Below are positions 55,539 through 64,000 of a DNA stretch of 64,000 nt, piece by piece. A model generated the notes under the pieces. The model searched no databases. It saw only the letters and a list, made by a program, of their open reading frames with translations, and was not told the origin of the DNA. Made by a program: the position numbers and the translations under genes. Position 1 is the first letter of the stretch, and each line of letters opens with the position of its first letter. Source of the DNA: Cordylochernes scorpioides (Eukaryota > Arthropoda > Arachnida > Pseudoscorpiones > Chernetidae); contig CP092876.1 of NCBI GenBank assembly GCA_030710605.1, positions 66,712,115-66,776,114 of the forward strand, in the 5' to 3' direction.

Positions 55539-55574
55539 CTCCTGACGAGGACGAAATTTTGTTGAAACGTCGAG
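55539..55574 (+). ncRNA. Hammerhead ribozyme, F4 right arm
   Basis: CTC (55539-55541), CTGACGA (55542-55548), a stem II of G-U rich pairs (GACGAAA/TTTTGTT), GAAA (55564-55567), CGTC with cleavage expected after C55571, then GAG pairing with CTC. The core boxes are intact. Stem I is short (3 bp) and stem II has an unpaired G, so activity is uncertain. Confidence 0.6.
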
Positions 55575-55635
55575 GTAATAAAAAGATTTGTTGACCGAAG
55601 TATCTTCAATTTTAAGAACTGTGAATGCCGGCCAG

Positions 55636-55765
55636 GCAACCTCTATCTTCATGAAGAATGATTTAGTTCTAAAGCTTGCACGAATGTTATATTTGATAGA
55701 GATTATTTAACCTAATTTAGTACGGATTTATAGATTCTTATAGTCAAAATATCTCTGAATTATTA
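55636..55765. other. AT-rich spacer
   Basis: Nothing recognised. Confidence 0.35.
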
Positions 55766-56040
55766 TAATTATTTTTATAGATCATGTTCCATAGGCTTCC
55801 CATGAGAACGCTGCTACCAGAAGAGCTTCAACCAAGGATCATGTCGGCGCAGACTGCGGATAACGGGAACATAGGGTCGCACGCACGCACAGCCATTGTG
55901 TGATGGTATCACCCGACCCCAGGGATTTTCCTCCTTCTCTAGAGAACCTGCCCCTCTTCTTCTTTACGGCATATTGATTCCACGGACCTTGGTGCTCAAC
56001 GCTAGGTTCACGTAATTACAGCCTGATCACGATAATGGGT
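55766..56040. other. GC-rich unique island
   Basis: About 270 bp with GTCGGCGCAGACTGCGGATA, GGGTCGCACGCACGCACAGC and ACGTAATTACAGCC. No open frame of note, no second copy. Candidate conserved non-coding element. Confidence 0.35.
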
Positions 56041-57344
56041 ATAACGTTTAAAGAAATATTTCGGTGCGATTGCAATTTTCAAAAATTTTGATGCACACAT
56101 AGAAATGTTTAGAATATAATGTTTCGAAGAGAAATGTTTAAAGCGCGAATGGCACTTATTAAAATAAAGCAAAATTTGTCTTTTAAAATGGCTGAACTGG
56201 AATTTCATACTTCTATATATAACCACTTCTTTATCTAACCGCTCGAAAACTTTCGGGAGTTGAAGAAGGAGGTAAGCTTTATATTCTTGTTAAAATAAAA
56301 ATTATAGCTGAAAGTGAACTAAACATTGAATATTTTGCAATTATAACTATACAAGATAAAACTATGAATAAACTAATTTTGTCCCTTTGATTAACATAAT
56401 CTGTGGAACTTTACTAAGACCAAAACATAGGAGAACTGATAGTTAAAGACGAAAGTTGATAAACTTCAGAAAATATTTCATTTTACACATATTGTTAGAG
56501 TTTATTGAGCAACAGAAAATCTCTAACCTATATGTAAAGTTTTTAAACCAGATATTGATCTGAGAAATTATTTTAAGCCAACAATAATTCTGTAATAGGA
56601 CTGAATAATGTATGACGCTTTTTTCACTATATAATATTTTTAATATAGAGTCTAAAAACATGATAAACTCTGTTTGTCCTAGAAAAGGTCTCTTATTAAA
56701 GAATCTGTCTTGTAATGTCAAGTCATGAGGAATATTTCAACCAAGAAAAGTATCTGATGATAACCTACCTACAAGAGAGGCTGGGTTTAAACCAAGCTTT
56801 TGAGTGGCCTCTCTCATGGAGAGACTCTACTGTTTATACCCTAATGGACAAAGATTAGGGATGTTTCATATTTTAAACATAAACAACTCCTTATTTGATT
56901 ATATATAACGACGATTTCCCATACGTGTAAATTCGACTGCGTGCGCATTCTTCTTTCAAAGAATAATGCAAATAAAATATATAATGAAATATATTTATAT
57001 ATGCTAGAAGGCACAACCTCGTTGAATTTATCCATAAGTGTATATGTTTTCATTGTTTAAAATATGGGTTTTGAACATCATTAATTTCTCCGAAATGGAC
57101 ACATAATATGATTAAAGCAAAATGTCTTAAATTATTCGAATAGATGAAAGGTTGGAAAAACAGATTCTTCAAGGCAGGGTAGAGGGAACAAGAGGAAGGA
57201 GACTAGCAAGATATAAAATAAACTGATCATATTGAAGATGTGAAAAACGGTCTCACGCAATTCTGGCCTTAACTACCCGTTTGATTATTTTTCAGGATGC
57301 CTGAATGACCTGTTTTTTTGGTCGTTGAGGTACAGCTTGCATCA
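56041..57344. other. AT-rich spacer, no gene seen
   Basis: A short inverted pair AGAGAGGC / GCCTCTCT lies at 56773 and 56808. No domain in any frame. Confidence 0.5.
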
Positions 57345-57525
57345 GGTTGATAAGGGCCAACAGCCCCAAACGCGTCCGTGGTTAGCTTTTCTTGATTAAT
57401 CAAAAATGGGTATTTGGCCAATTCTGGAATAATTAAAAATCAACGAGAATAGTTGATGTTTATTCCGATAGATGGCGTAAGCCATCAGCAACTTTCAGTT
57501 GCACGATAAAGAGATGCCTTTTTCA
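57345..57525 (+). repeat. F7 repeat with decayed hammerhead
   Basis: About 57355-57392 reads GTTGATAAGGGCCAACAGCC, CCAAACGCGTCCGTGG: the stem II and 3' stem I strand (CCGTGG) survive, CUGAUGA and GAAA are mutated. It continues TTAGCTTTTCTTGATTAATC and on through GATGGCGTAAGCCATC. Confidence 0.65.
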
Positions 57526-58189
57526 TAACATATTGAAGCTGTTGTTCGATTGAAGCAAACAAGAAAGGCTGTACGTCAACAAGAGAGAGAGAGTTGGTGG
57601 TGAAAATGATCAGACAAGAAGTTACCGACCATGGACGACTCAATAGAATGCCAACTATCTAATGTTATTTGAATAGTTTATTTTTTCAACATCAATCTGA
57701 TTTATATTTGTTAGTTATCATTTTCGATCATTTGTTAATATAATAAAGAAAACAAAAATGATTTAGAATATTGATGTTTCCTTCAAAGGGATTAAGTCAC
57801 GTTTTCATTCAATAGTCAAACTATCAATAAATAGTAGTTTATATTTGCCTGGCTTTAAATTATTTGTAATCTCAATGCGAGATGATGGACAATGAAAATT
57901 CCATTCTTTCTTTTACACAAACACCCTACATAATGAAATAAGAATACCTAGAATTCTTAATATTAAATATATATTTTTTTCATTTATGTGAGGTAATACA
58001 TTTTATGTGTTTGTGAGAATACATTTAAAAAAAATCAAACCTGAGTATATCTGAACAAATGTTTGATCAAATGTGTTTACTTTTGTGTGTTCAGACAGTG
58101 ACAGGTGTATTCGATAACTTCACTAAAACAAAACTTAAAAATTATGTTCTGTGTGTTTGAAACCGGGTGTTTAACTCGGCAAGGAGACC
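57526..58189. other. AT-rich spacer
   Basis: Nothing recognised. Confidence 0.45.
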
Positions 58190-58740
58190 CTGCTTGCCTA
58201 TATTCAAAAAGCAAAGACGAAGCTTCCTACTCCGTGTTAAATAATTTCAAAGAAATTTAAAAGGCACTATTCTATTTAAAGACAAAATCATGCTGATGCT
58301 CTCTCCCTGTGCCATGTTCAAGGAATCCAACAGCAAGGAAGTCTTTCTCTGACGATATAAAATTCAAAGACAAAGCTACCTATGCCATGTTTAAGGCTCC
58401 AAGGAATCCTAAAGTTAGGAAATCTGCCTCTTCCAACAGCCAAAACTCATACACAAAGACATATTTCACTTTATATTTCGAAATCACAAAGAAGTTTGAC
58501 GGATCGCCCTTTTCTACTGAAAGAAAATAAATCCCGACATTTCCTGCACCATGTTCAGAGATTACAAGGAATTTATACAGCAAGAAAAATCTTCCCTCCC
58601 TTCATTCAAAAAACAAAGACAAGTCTCTCACCCCTATACTCAGGAATCCTAAAAAAATTTAAAGGACGATATATTTTGACAAAAAATGTCGACGTTAACT
58701 ATGCCATTTTCAGAGACACCAATGAATTGTACAAAAGGTG
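58190..58740 (+). repeat. Diverged tandem-like repeats, ~110-170 bp
   Basis: The blocks GCCATGTTCA(A/G)(G/A)GA, AAGGAAT, ACAGCAAG and TTCAAA(A)A(G/A)CAAAGAC recur several times with irregular spacing. The open frames across this region (up to 124 residues) repeat NPTARK/NPKVRK-like words but match no known domain. It may be a decayed tandem repeat. Confidence 0.35.
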
Positions 58741-59200
58741 GGCCCCACCTTCGTAAAAAAAGGGTTTGGCGCTATGTTAGGGGACAGTGGGGGATTCTAA
58801 AGAAGGTCGACCCCGAAAGACAAAAAACGACCACGACGCGAGCCATGAATGAAACATGGCCATTCCAATGACACACCGCCAAAGGTGTAATGAGCGGCAA
58901 CGGTGGAGTGATAGTCTTTGAGGTCATACGATAATTAAATTATTGGGCAGCCGAGTTTTTTGGTCTGCTAATAATTTTAATTAAGGGAAGGAAGGGCTCA
59001 GTGTGTGAAGCGGCGCCACACGAAATTCCAGTAATTGGTCAGCTGTGATTGCCTCTAATTCCCCGGTGCCGGAAGCTACTTTTTCCACAAGGGGCTTTCC
59101 TTTTAATCTGTCCGCGCGCGATAGGGGCAGTGATCGACCGTTATTTACATATTAGCGGACCTTTAGACGGAGGGAATCCTGAAGACATCTTCGTTAAAAT
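58741..59200. promoter_or_regulatory. Unique GC-richer island with homeodomain-site cluster
   Basis: About 450 bp of non-repetitive sequence with ACGATAATTAAATTATTGGG, CTAATAATTTTAATTAAGGG, CCAGTAATTGG and CTCTAATTCCCC, several TAATT homeodomain cores, among GC-rich stretches (GAAGCGGCGCCACACG). No coding frame is convincing. It is the best regulatory candidate in the window, by inference from composition and site density. Confidence 0.4.
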
Positions 59201-59479
59201 GAAAGAAAACGTCTTCTTAACTCTAAAGCTGCATTTATATTCTAATATTACCCTTTGATAAATTTCCATTGATATTTGAGCCATGATCAGCCAAGTATCA
59301 ATAGATTGTATACCATTGTTGCTGCCAGATTGTCTGAATTTTAATTGGAGCTGGTCTCAAGATACCCCGGAAAATAACACATATGGATATTAATTATTTG
59401 AGCCTTGACATTTCTGATGCCATAAAAATTCATATTTTTAAAAATGTTTTCAGGAATCAAAGTGTGCGATTTTGCTAGT
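59201..59479. other. Spacer
   Basis: Nothing recognised. Confidence 0.35.
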
Positions 59480-59585
59480 TTGAATCTGACGAGGATCAGA
59501 AACCAATGCTGTGTTCCTTCATATAAGCTCTATCAATTGCCAAAGCTGGCCTTTTGGCTATCGCCGACCCAATTCTAATAGATTT
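59480..59585 (+). repeat. F1 relic with hammerhead remnant
   Basis: CTGACGA, GGATCA, GAAACCAATG at 59487-59509 is the F1 ribozyme with stem II collapsed. AATTGCCAAAGCTGGCC and TATCGCCGACCC follow as in F1. Confidence 0.55.
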
Positions 59586-60225
59586 ATTTATTTATTGCAA
59601 AACACATGCTATATCATATGTGGATATTTGCATGTAAATGTTTAATATATTTTATGTACATAGTTTTAAATTAATTAAAAGGCATATTTTGGATTTTTTA
59701 AATTTTAAAACCTTTTAATTAATAATTTCATATGGATCGCTCAATATTCAAGATAGTTTTAAATATATATATGCAAATTACTTATAGTTTTATAGAGAGA
59801 GTGTGTGAAAGTTATTTAAAGTTACATTTTAGAGCAATAAATTATACAAGAAATAAAGTTATTTACTTACACATCATCAAAAGTCCAATATAATTCTAAT
59901 AGATTGCTGAAACAGTCAATAGATGGCGTATATATTTTGAATAGCTTTTACTGAAGACTTTGTAGAATTTTCAAAAATTAAAATATTCCATTCAACTTGT
60001 ATCTTATTTCTGGTTTTCTAAACTAATTCTGTTGATTCTCAAACTAATAAGTATTCACACAGGAATTCTATTTCAATAATATTGGACAAATACACCCGGG
60101 TCTGTCTGAGTGAATGTTTAGGCATCTTATATTGTATAATAATCAAGAGAAGAATAATAACTTTGTTATTATATTTTAACTATTATTAGTTGGGAAAGTA
60201 TTGATAATAGGAATTTACTAATATA
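59586..60225. other. AT-rich spacer
   Basis: No gene is seen. Confidence 0.45.
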
Positions 60226-60370
60226 CATTCATGGACAAAACTTGAGGAAGTTGTAGTATTTAGTAGGTTTATCGTGATTCAAACAATAACTCTGAAAGAT
60301 ATTTGATACACAGTGACCTTTATTGAGACACACGAGTTACAAAAGATAAATTGAACTGTGTTCAGGTGGA
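60226..60370. mobile_element. MITE fragment
   Basis: TACATTCATGGACAAAACTT at 60226 and TTTATCGTGATTCAAACAATAACTC match the left two thirds of 51564-51756. The right TIR is missing. Confidence 0.6.
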
Positions 60371-60465
60371 TAAAATAAGAAAAAGGCATTTCCTGATGCA
60401 AATAAAAGTTTCTGATGGCTTGCGCCATCTGTTGGAATAAATATCAACTATTCGTTCATTTTTTC
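60371..60465. repeat. F7 tail fragment
   Basis: GATGGCTTGCGCCATCTGTT and GAATAAATATCAACTATTCG match 29900-29940. Confidence 0.55.
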
Positions 60466-60689
60466 ATAATTTTATGTTATAAATTGAATGTATTTTCATG
60501 ATTTTCAATGTTGTTTAGACAATGGTAAACTATTAGTTTTAAGATTTAGAAGTGAAGGAATAGGTGATGAGGAAGCAATGGTAGGATGGAGAACTGCAAG
60601 AAATCTTGTCCCGGGGGCATACAACCTTTGGGTCGGCTCCTGCCTGTGTGAATATGACGAGGTACCATTCTTGTTTATAGGTATAGCTA

Positions 60690-61315
60690 GATGTAAGTAC
60701 ACTTGTTGAAGGGCATGTTAGCTTGAAATCTAAAGAAATAAAAATGGTTTAAGAAACTTAACCACGGGTTGCTTTTTGATATCGTTAAATGTATAGATAT
60801 ATATACTCAACTTACCCAGAAGTCTATTGTTTTTTTTTTTTTCATATTGGAAGTTATACTTTTAGGTGCTCCTGTTGAAGGGCATGTTAGCCTGAAAGCT
60901 ATAGAAACAAAAATGGTACAAGAAACATACCACAGTTTGTTGTTGTCATTAAATGTATAGATATATATACTCAGCCTACCCAGAAGTCTATTGGTGTTTT
61001 ATTTATGTTGGAGGTTATACTTTTAGGGATTCCTGTTAAAGGGCATTAAGCCTGAAAGCTATAGAAACAAAAATGGTGCAAGAAACTATACCTTGGATTT
61101 CTTGTTGATATCGTTAAATATATACTCAGCTTACCCAGAAGTCTATTGGTGTTTTATTTATGTTGGAGGTTATACTTTTAGGGATTCCTGTTGAAGGGCA
61201 TGTTAGGCTGAAAGCTATACAATAAAAATGGTACAAGAAACTTAATCGAAGTTTGTTGTTATTATTAAATGTATAGATATCTATTCTCAGCTTACCCTGA
61301 GGCCTATTGGGTTTT
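60690..61315 (+). repeat. Tandem array, ~160-bp units with hammerhead-like motif
   Basis: About four units share CTGTTGAAGGGCATGTTAGC, CTGAAAGCTATAGAAAC, AAAAATGGTACAAGAAAC, GATATCGTTAAATGTATAGA, CTCAGCTTACCCAGAAGTCT. Phase points (ACCCAGAAG) are near 60813, 60978, 61133 and 61294. Each unit has a CUGUUGA box, a GGC/GCC stem-loop, GAAAGC and AUA/GAA, the hammerhead order, but the invariant A6 is U in all units. Confidence 0.75.
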
Positions 61316-61720
61316 TCTGGAGTAGGTAGAACAACACAGGCTAGATGGAAATCCGAGTTCAAACAATCACAGCCCGTGGGGCTGTAGAAAGGTGCCGGCG
61401 ACACAATAGATTTGAGCGTCAGCACGTGCAGGCCATTATTGATTGTAACAACATTTATGCCATAGCGCGCGGGATTATGGATAATGAGCTCATGCCTCAT
61501 TTCGCCATCGGGGTTCGCTTCAACAAAGAATTTGTCAGGAATTAATGGCTGGCTCATTTCCAGCCCGGACAAGTCTATTTGTCCCATTAAAACTGAGTGA
61601 TTTATTGAGCGTGTGTTGACACGATGGAACTCGGCAACAATTTATGTTGGAGCGGCCCCAGCTGCTGGGATTATTGTGTAGTTGTTCAGGGCATTTAGGT
61701 TGCTCCGATCATCAACAGTG
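61316..61720. other. GC-richer unique island
   Basis: About 400 bp with CACAGCCCGTGGGGCTGTAG (an inverted repeat), GCACGTGCAGG and ATAGCGCGCGGGATTATGGA (with an Otx-type GGATTA). Open frames cross it on both strands, but neither has a recognisable domain, so I treat it as non-coding. Candidate regulatory element. Confidence 0.35.
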
Positions 61721-62284
61721 TCATAATAACCTTTTAATTATGTTGAATTATTATTGATTATATTTACGGTATCCCTTTGTGGAAATCAAAACATTATTAT
61801 ATGGTATCAATTATTGTTTTAAATAGGTTTGGTTCTCTCTCACATAAATCTTTTCAATAAATGTTTAACAATCGATAATGATATGACAGCTATCAAGATA
61901 TTTATATTGCATAAATTTGTGTATATTCTTCTATATATATATATTGTATTTTGTCTACAGAGTTGAAAAGTAGTTTGTAAATATAAAAAGAAAATATGAA
62001 AATTCGAAACTATTATAGACGCGTGTGATTCTTTTCAATTTTTCGAAATTCTTAACAGATGGCGCACTAATTTATCAAGAAAAAATATATTTTTTCTAAC
62101 AATAAGAGGGTACTTACAAACAGAAAACTGTTATTGAACTTCAAAAGATTGTTGTGTCTGAATGTGAGACGTTTGTATTTGTAATAATATAGATTAACGA
62201 TATTTATGATGCTTTGAATTCATGAAAAAACTCTTCTCTCTCCTTGTGATTTTTTTCTATTATATAAATAGTATTTTTACAATA
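61721..62284. other. AT-rich spacer
   Basis: Nothing recognised. Confidence 0.45.
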
Positions 62285-62527
62285 CAATATAATGCGGCTT
62301 ATGATTGTAAAACGACATTCGAAAATTATCCCGCATGTGTTTCTTTTGAACGAAAAATCGAAATTTATTTTAAGGAGAAATAACGATATTTCCAACCTTA
62401 GGAACGAAGCATGAAAGGATGAGTTGTGAAGAGTAATGATGAACGGAAAAATAAAAGTGTCCAGGGATGGGAATCGAACCCACAGTGTCCCGCTTACTGG
62501 GCAGATGCCATGTCCACTAGGCTACAC
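62285..62527 (-). repeat. tRNA-derived SINE, third copy
   Basis: In reverse orientation: a tRNA head lacking its first acceptor strand (62460-62526), then the tail with AACGGAAAAATAAAAGTG-type complement, CCGCATGTG and GCGGCTTATGATTGTAAAAC. The anticodon loop reads CCAGTAA, different from the other two copies. The head is cut just before TAGCC, as if reverse transcription stopped at the acceptor stem. Confidence 0.75.
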
Positions 62528-63895
62528 TCATCATGATTGTATTCTGATCCATGGCTCTACAATTACATCGAAGCAATTCTTTACAACGTGTTATAAATAA
62601 TTTTAAAAAAATAGGTATTCACACACAAGAGCCTAAAATGAATAATGTGTTTATAATAATAATATGAAGATAAAATGTATTTTCTATCTTCTATATAAAT
62701 TTCAAATTGGTTTTGAACATTCGGTGTTAGTTGAAGATGAATCATTTTTGAATTTTTATTTCAGGCATAATATTTTACAAAACTGAACTCTTGCATTTTA
62801 TCTTTGATGAATCAGTCTTAAGACTGACTTGTGTGTACCTCCTTCATCAGGCTCTTTCAATATAATCAATCCATTGGCATAGTTATTAATTGTTAATAAG
62901 ACGTTGTTTTGGTTTCTCTCTTAACTTGATTCACAATGTAGTACGAGGACGTCTTCTTGAACTTGGGTCTTCAAAACAACCTTCGTTCAATCTTTTTATT
63001 AGGCTTTATCATGTCTTATCACATGGCCGATCCAATTCTAAACTTTAAGTTTTTATTATTATGTCAATGATGCATCTGTTTGCTCCTGTTAAAGCTTACA
63101 CCTCCTCATTTGTGACGTAATTAGACTATGGTTTCTTCTGAATGGTCTCATTGGAACCTCAAATAAAACCCAACAGTCGAACCAGTCTGACAACTCCAAT
63201 CATATCTTTTAATATCGCAGATCCACAATACATAGGTAGAATTCAAATTTGACTTTTTAAAATGATTAGTCTTTGAAAATTAGATTTTTATCGAATGAAG
63301 CTATTATTATTATTTCAAAACTGATAGCTTATCCAAATAATCACTGGTATAAACCATTGAAACAATTAGAAGAACTTTAATAGAAATCAATAAACAGCTT
63401 TAGCAAGACTAAGAAGTGGCCATATAAAAACTTTAAAATTTCAAAATGGACAAAAAACCTTCAATAACTGCTTGTAATGCAATAGTGCAGAAGCTTCTCC
63501 GGAACATATCATGCTCAGAACTGACAATAGAGGACCTATTTTCCAGGCCTATAACTACCTTCCCAAAATTGAAGAGGAGTGGACTTCAGGAATTGGTTTA
63601 ACCATGGAGATAAGCACCACCACCACCATTATTTTTTCAATTTCAATATGCTCTCAATTATTTACTACTTTTTTCACGTTCGGCTTTTATGTTTTTACTC
63701 CTATTCTTATCCCGATTTAATTGAAATTAGTGGCGCTATATGAAAAGATGATTTATAAAAAAATTAAAAAGGTACAAAATAGGTTTATAAGAGATCACAA
63801 ATAAATCAAGAAAATTTTCAAATAAGTGTATAGTCGATAATAAGGTAATCCTTCGAACATTTTTTCTTTAAAATTTTAAAATATTTTTGGTCTCA
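62528..63895. other. AT-rich spacer, no gene seen
   Basis: CTGATGAAGGAGGTACACAC at about 62858 on the minus strand has a CUGAUGA word but no GAAA partner. No gene is recognised. Confidence 0.5.
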
Positions 63896-64000
63896 GTAGT
63901 ACAGCCTGCTCCACGCTGACGAGCGCCAACAGCGCGAAACGCGTTCGTGGATGGCTTTTCTTGATTTATCAAGAAATTAGGTTGGCCAAATATCAGGGAG
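63896..64000 (+). repeat. F7 repeat, cut by window end
   Basis: The hammerhead (63910-63951) is followed by GATGGCTTTTCTTGATTTAT, AGGTTGGCCAAATATCAGGG, the tail found at 10110 and 52397. Confidence 0.75.
63910..63951 (+). ncRNA. Hammerhead ribozyme, F7 type, intact
   Basis: Stem I TCCACG (63910-63915) pairs with CGTGGA (63946-63951), 6 bp. CTGACGA is at 63916-63922; stem II GCGC-CAACA-GCGC at 63923-63935 is perfect; GAAA is at 63936-63939; stem III is minimal (AC/GU) and cleavage is expected after U63945 (GUU). Every invariant core nucleotide is present. This is the minimal type I form known from Penelope-like elements and retrozymes, where two copies often pair through stem III. Confidence 0.88.

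Larger units (their letters stand above)
55360..55635. repeat. F4 foldback repeat with paired hammerheads
   Basis: Inverted arms around a short spacer: TAGATACTTCGGCCAGTAAA and GCATTTGGCAAGGTGTTAAA on the left recur as complements on the right. Each arm carries a hammerhead (55407-55445 minus, 55539-55574 plus). Confidence 0.75.

Noticed and set aside
61126..61587. 153-residue open frame on the minus strand (and an overlapping 66-residue plus frame)
   Set aside because: It crosses from a GC-rich island into a non-coding tandem array, has no recognisable domain and its end is encoded by the repeats.
62840..62880. CTGATGA on the minus strand
   Set aside because: No GAAA box or closing stem follows within a plausible distance.

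Overview
This is an AT-rich piece of an animal nuclear genome with no host protein-coding exon that I can defend. The protein relics (Tc1/mariner transposases, a Ty1/copia element primed by an initiator-tRNA fragment, Jockey/CR1-like and R1/I-group-like LINEs), the non-autonomous Helitrons and the many hammerhead-ribozyme repeats suggest an arthropod, perhaps a chelicerate. The species is not determined. No bacterial, phage or CRISPR feature is present.

Layout. 0-10 kb: a Tc1-like element with 540-bp inverted arms (2020-3501), hairpin repeats, a tRNA-derived SINE (6.9-7.4 kb) and a Helitron (7.55-8.24 kb). 10-23 kb: more Helitrons, a LINE 3' end (15 kb), several foldback repeats, and a pair of inverted hammerhead repeats at 21.1-21.7 kb. 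23.5-25.1 kb: a tandem-repeat array split cleanly by a Helitron. 25-32 kb: a decayed LINE, a SINE, a Helitron carrying a 73-bp minisatellite, and hairpins. 32.7-35.7 kb: a copia element with both LTRs and a 5-bp target duplication, inserted in a LINE 3' end. 39.3-50.4 kb: a mariner element with about 460-bp inverted repeats, swollen to 11 kb by at least three LINE bodies. 50-64 kb: a 240-bp-arm palindrome, a MITE, more hammerhead repeats, a 160-bp tandem array and a third SINE copy.

Between the repeats lie ten or so islands of 150-450 bp that are richer in GC and not visibly repetitive (for example 9.2, 10.8, 14.3, 19.5, 23.3, 27.4, 38.6, 55.8, 58.8 and 61.4 kb). Several hold homeodomain, POU or nuclear-receptor type sites. 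They read like conserved non-coding or cis-regulatory islands in a gene desert or very long intron, which is inference only.

The most interesting signal is RNA-level. At least four unrelated short repeat families carry sequences that fold as small type I hammerhead ribozymes (CUGANGA, stem II, GAAA, very short stem III, UH cleavage site, complementary stem I). The best are 63910-63951 and 21538-21581. Many other hairpin families have a decayed version of the same layout, often one in each arm of an inverted pair. This matches what is known of Penelope-like elements and retrozymes, but the inverted-dimer habit and the number of families in 64 kb deserve a second look.
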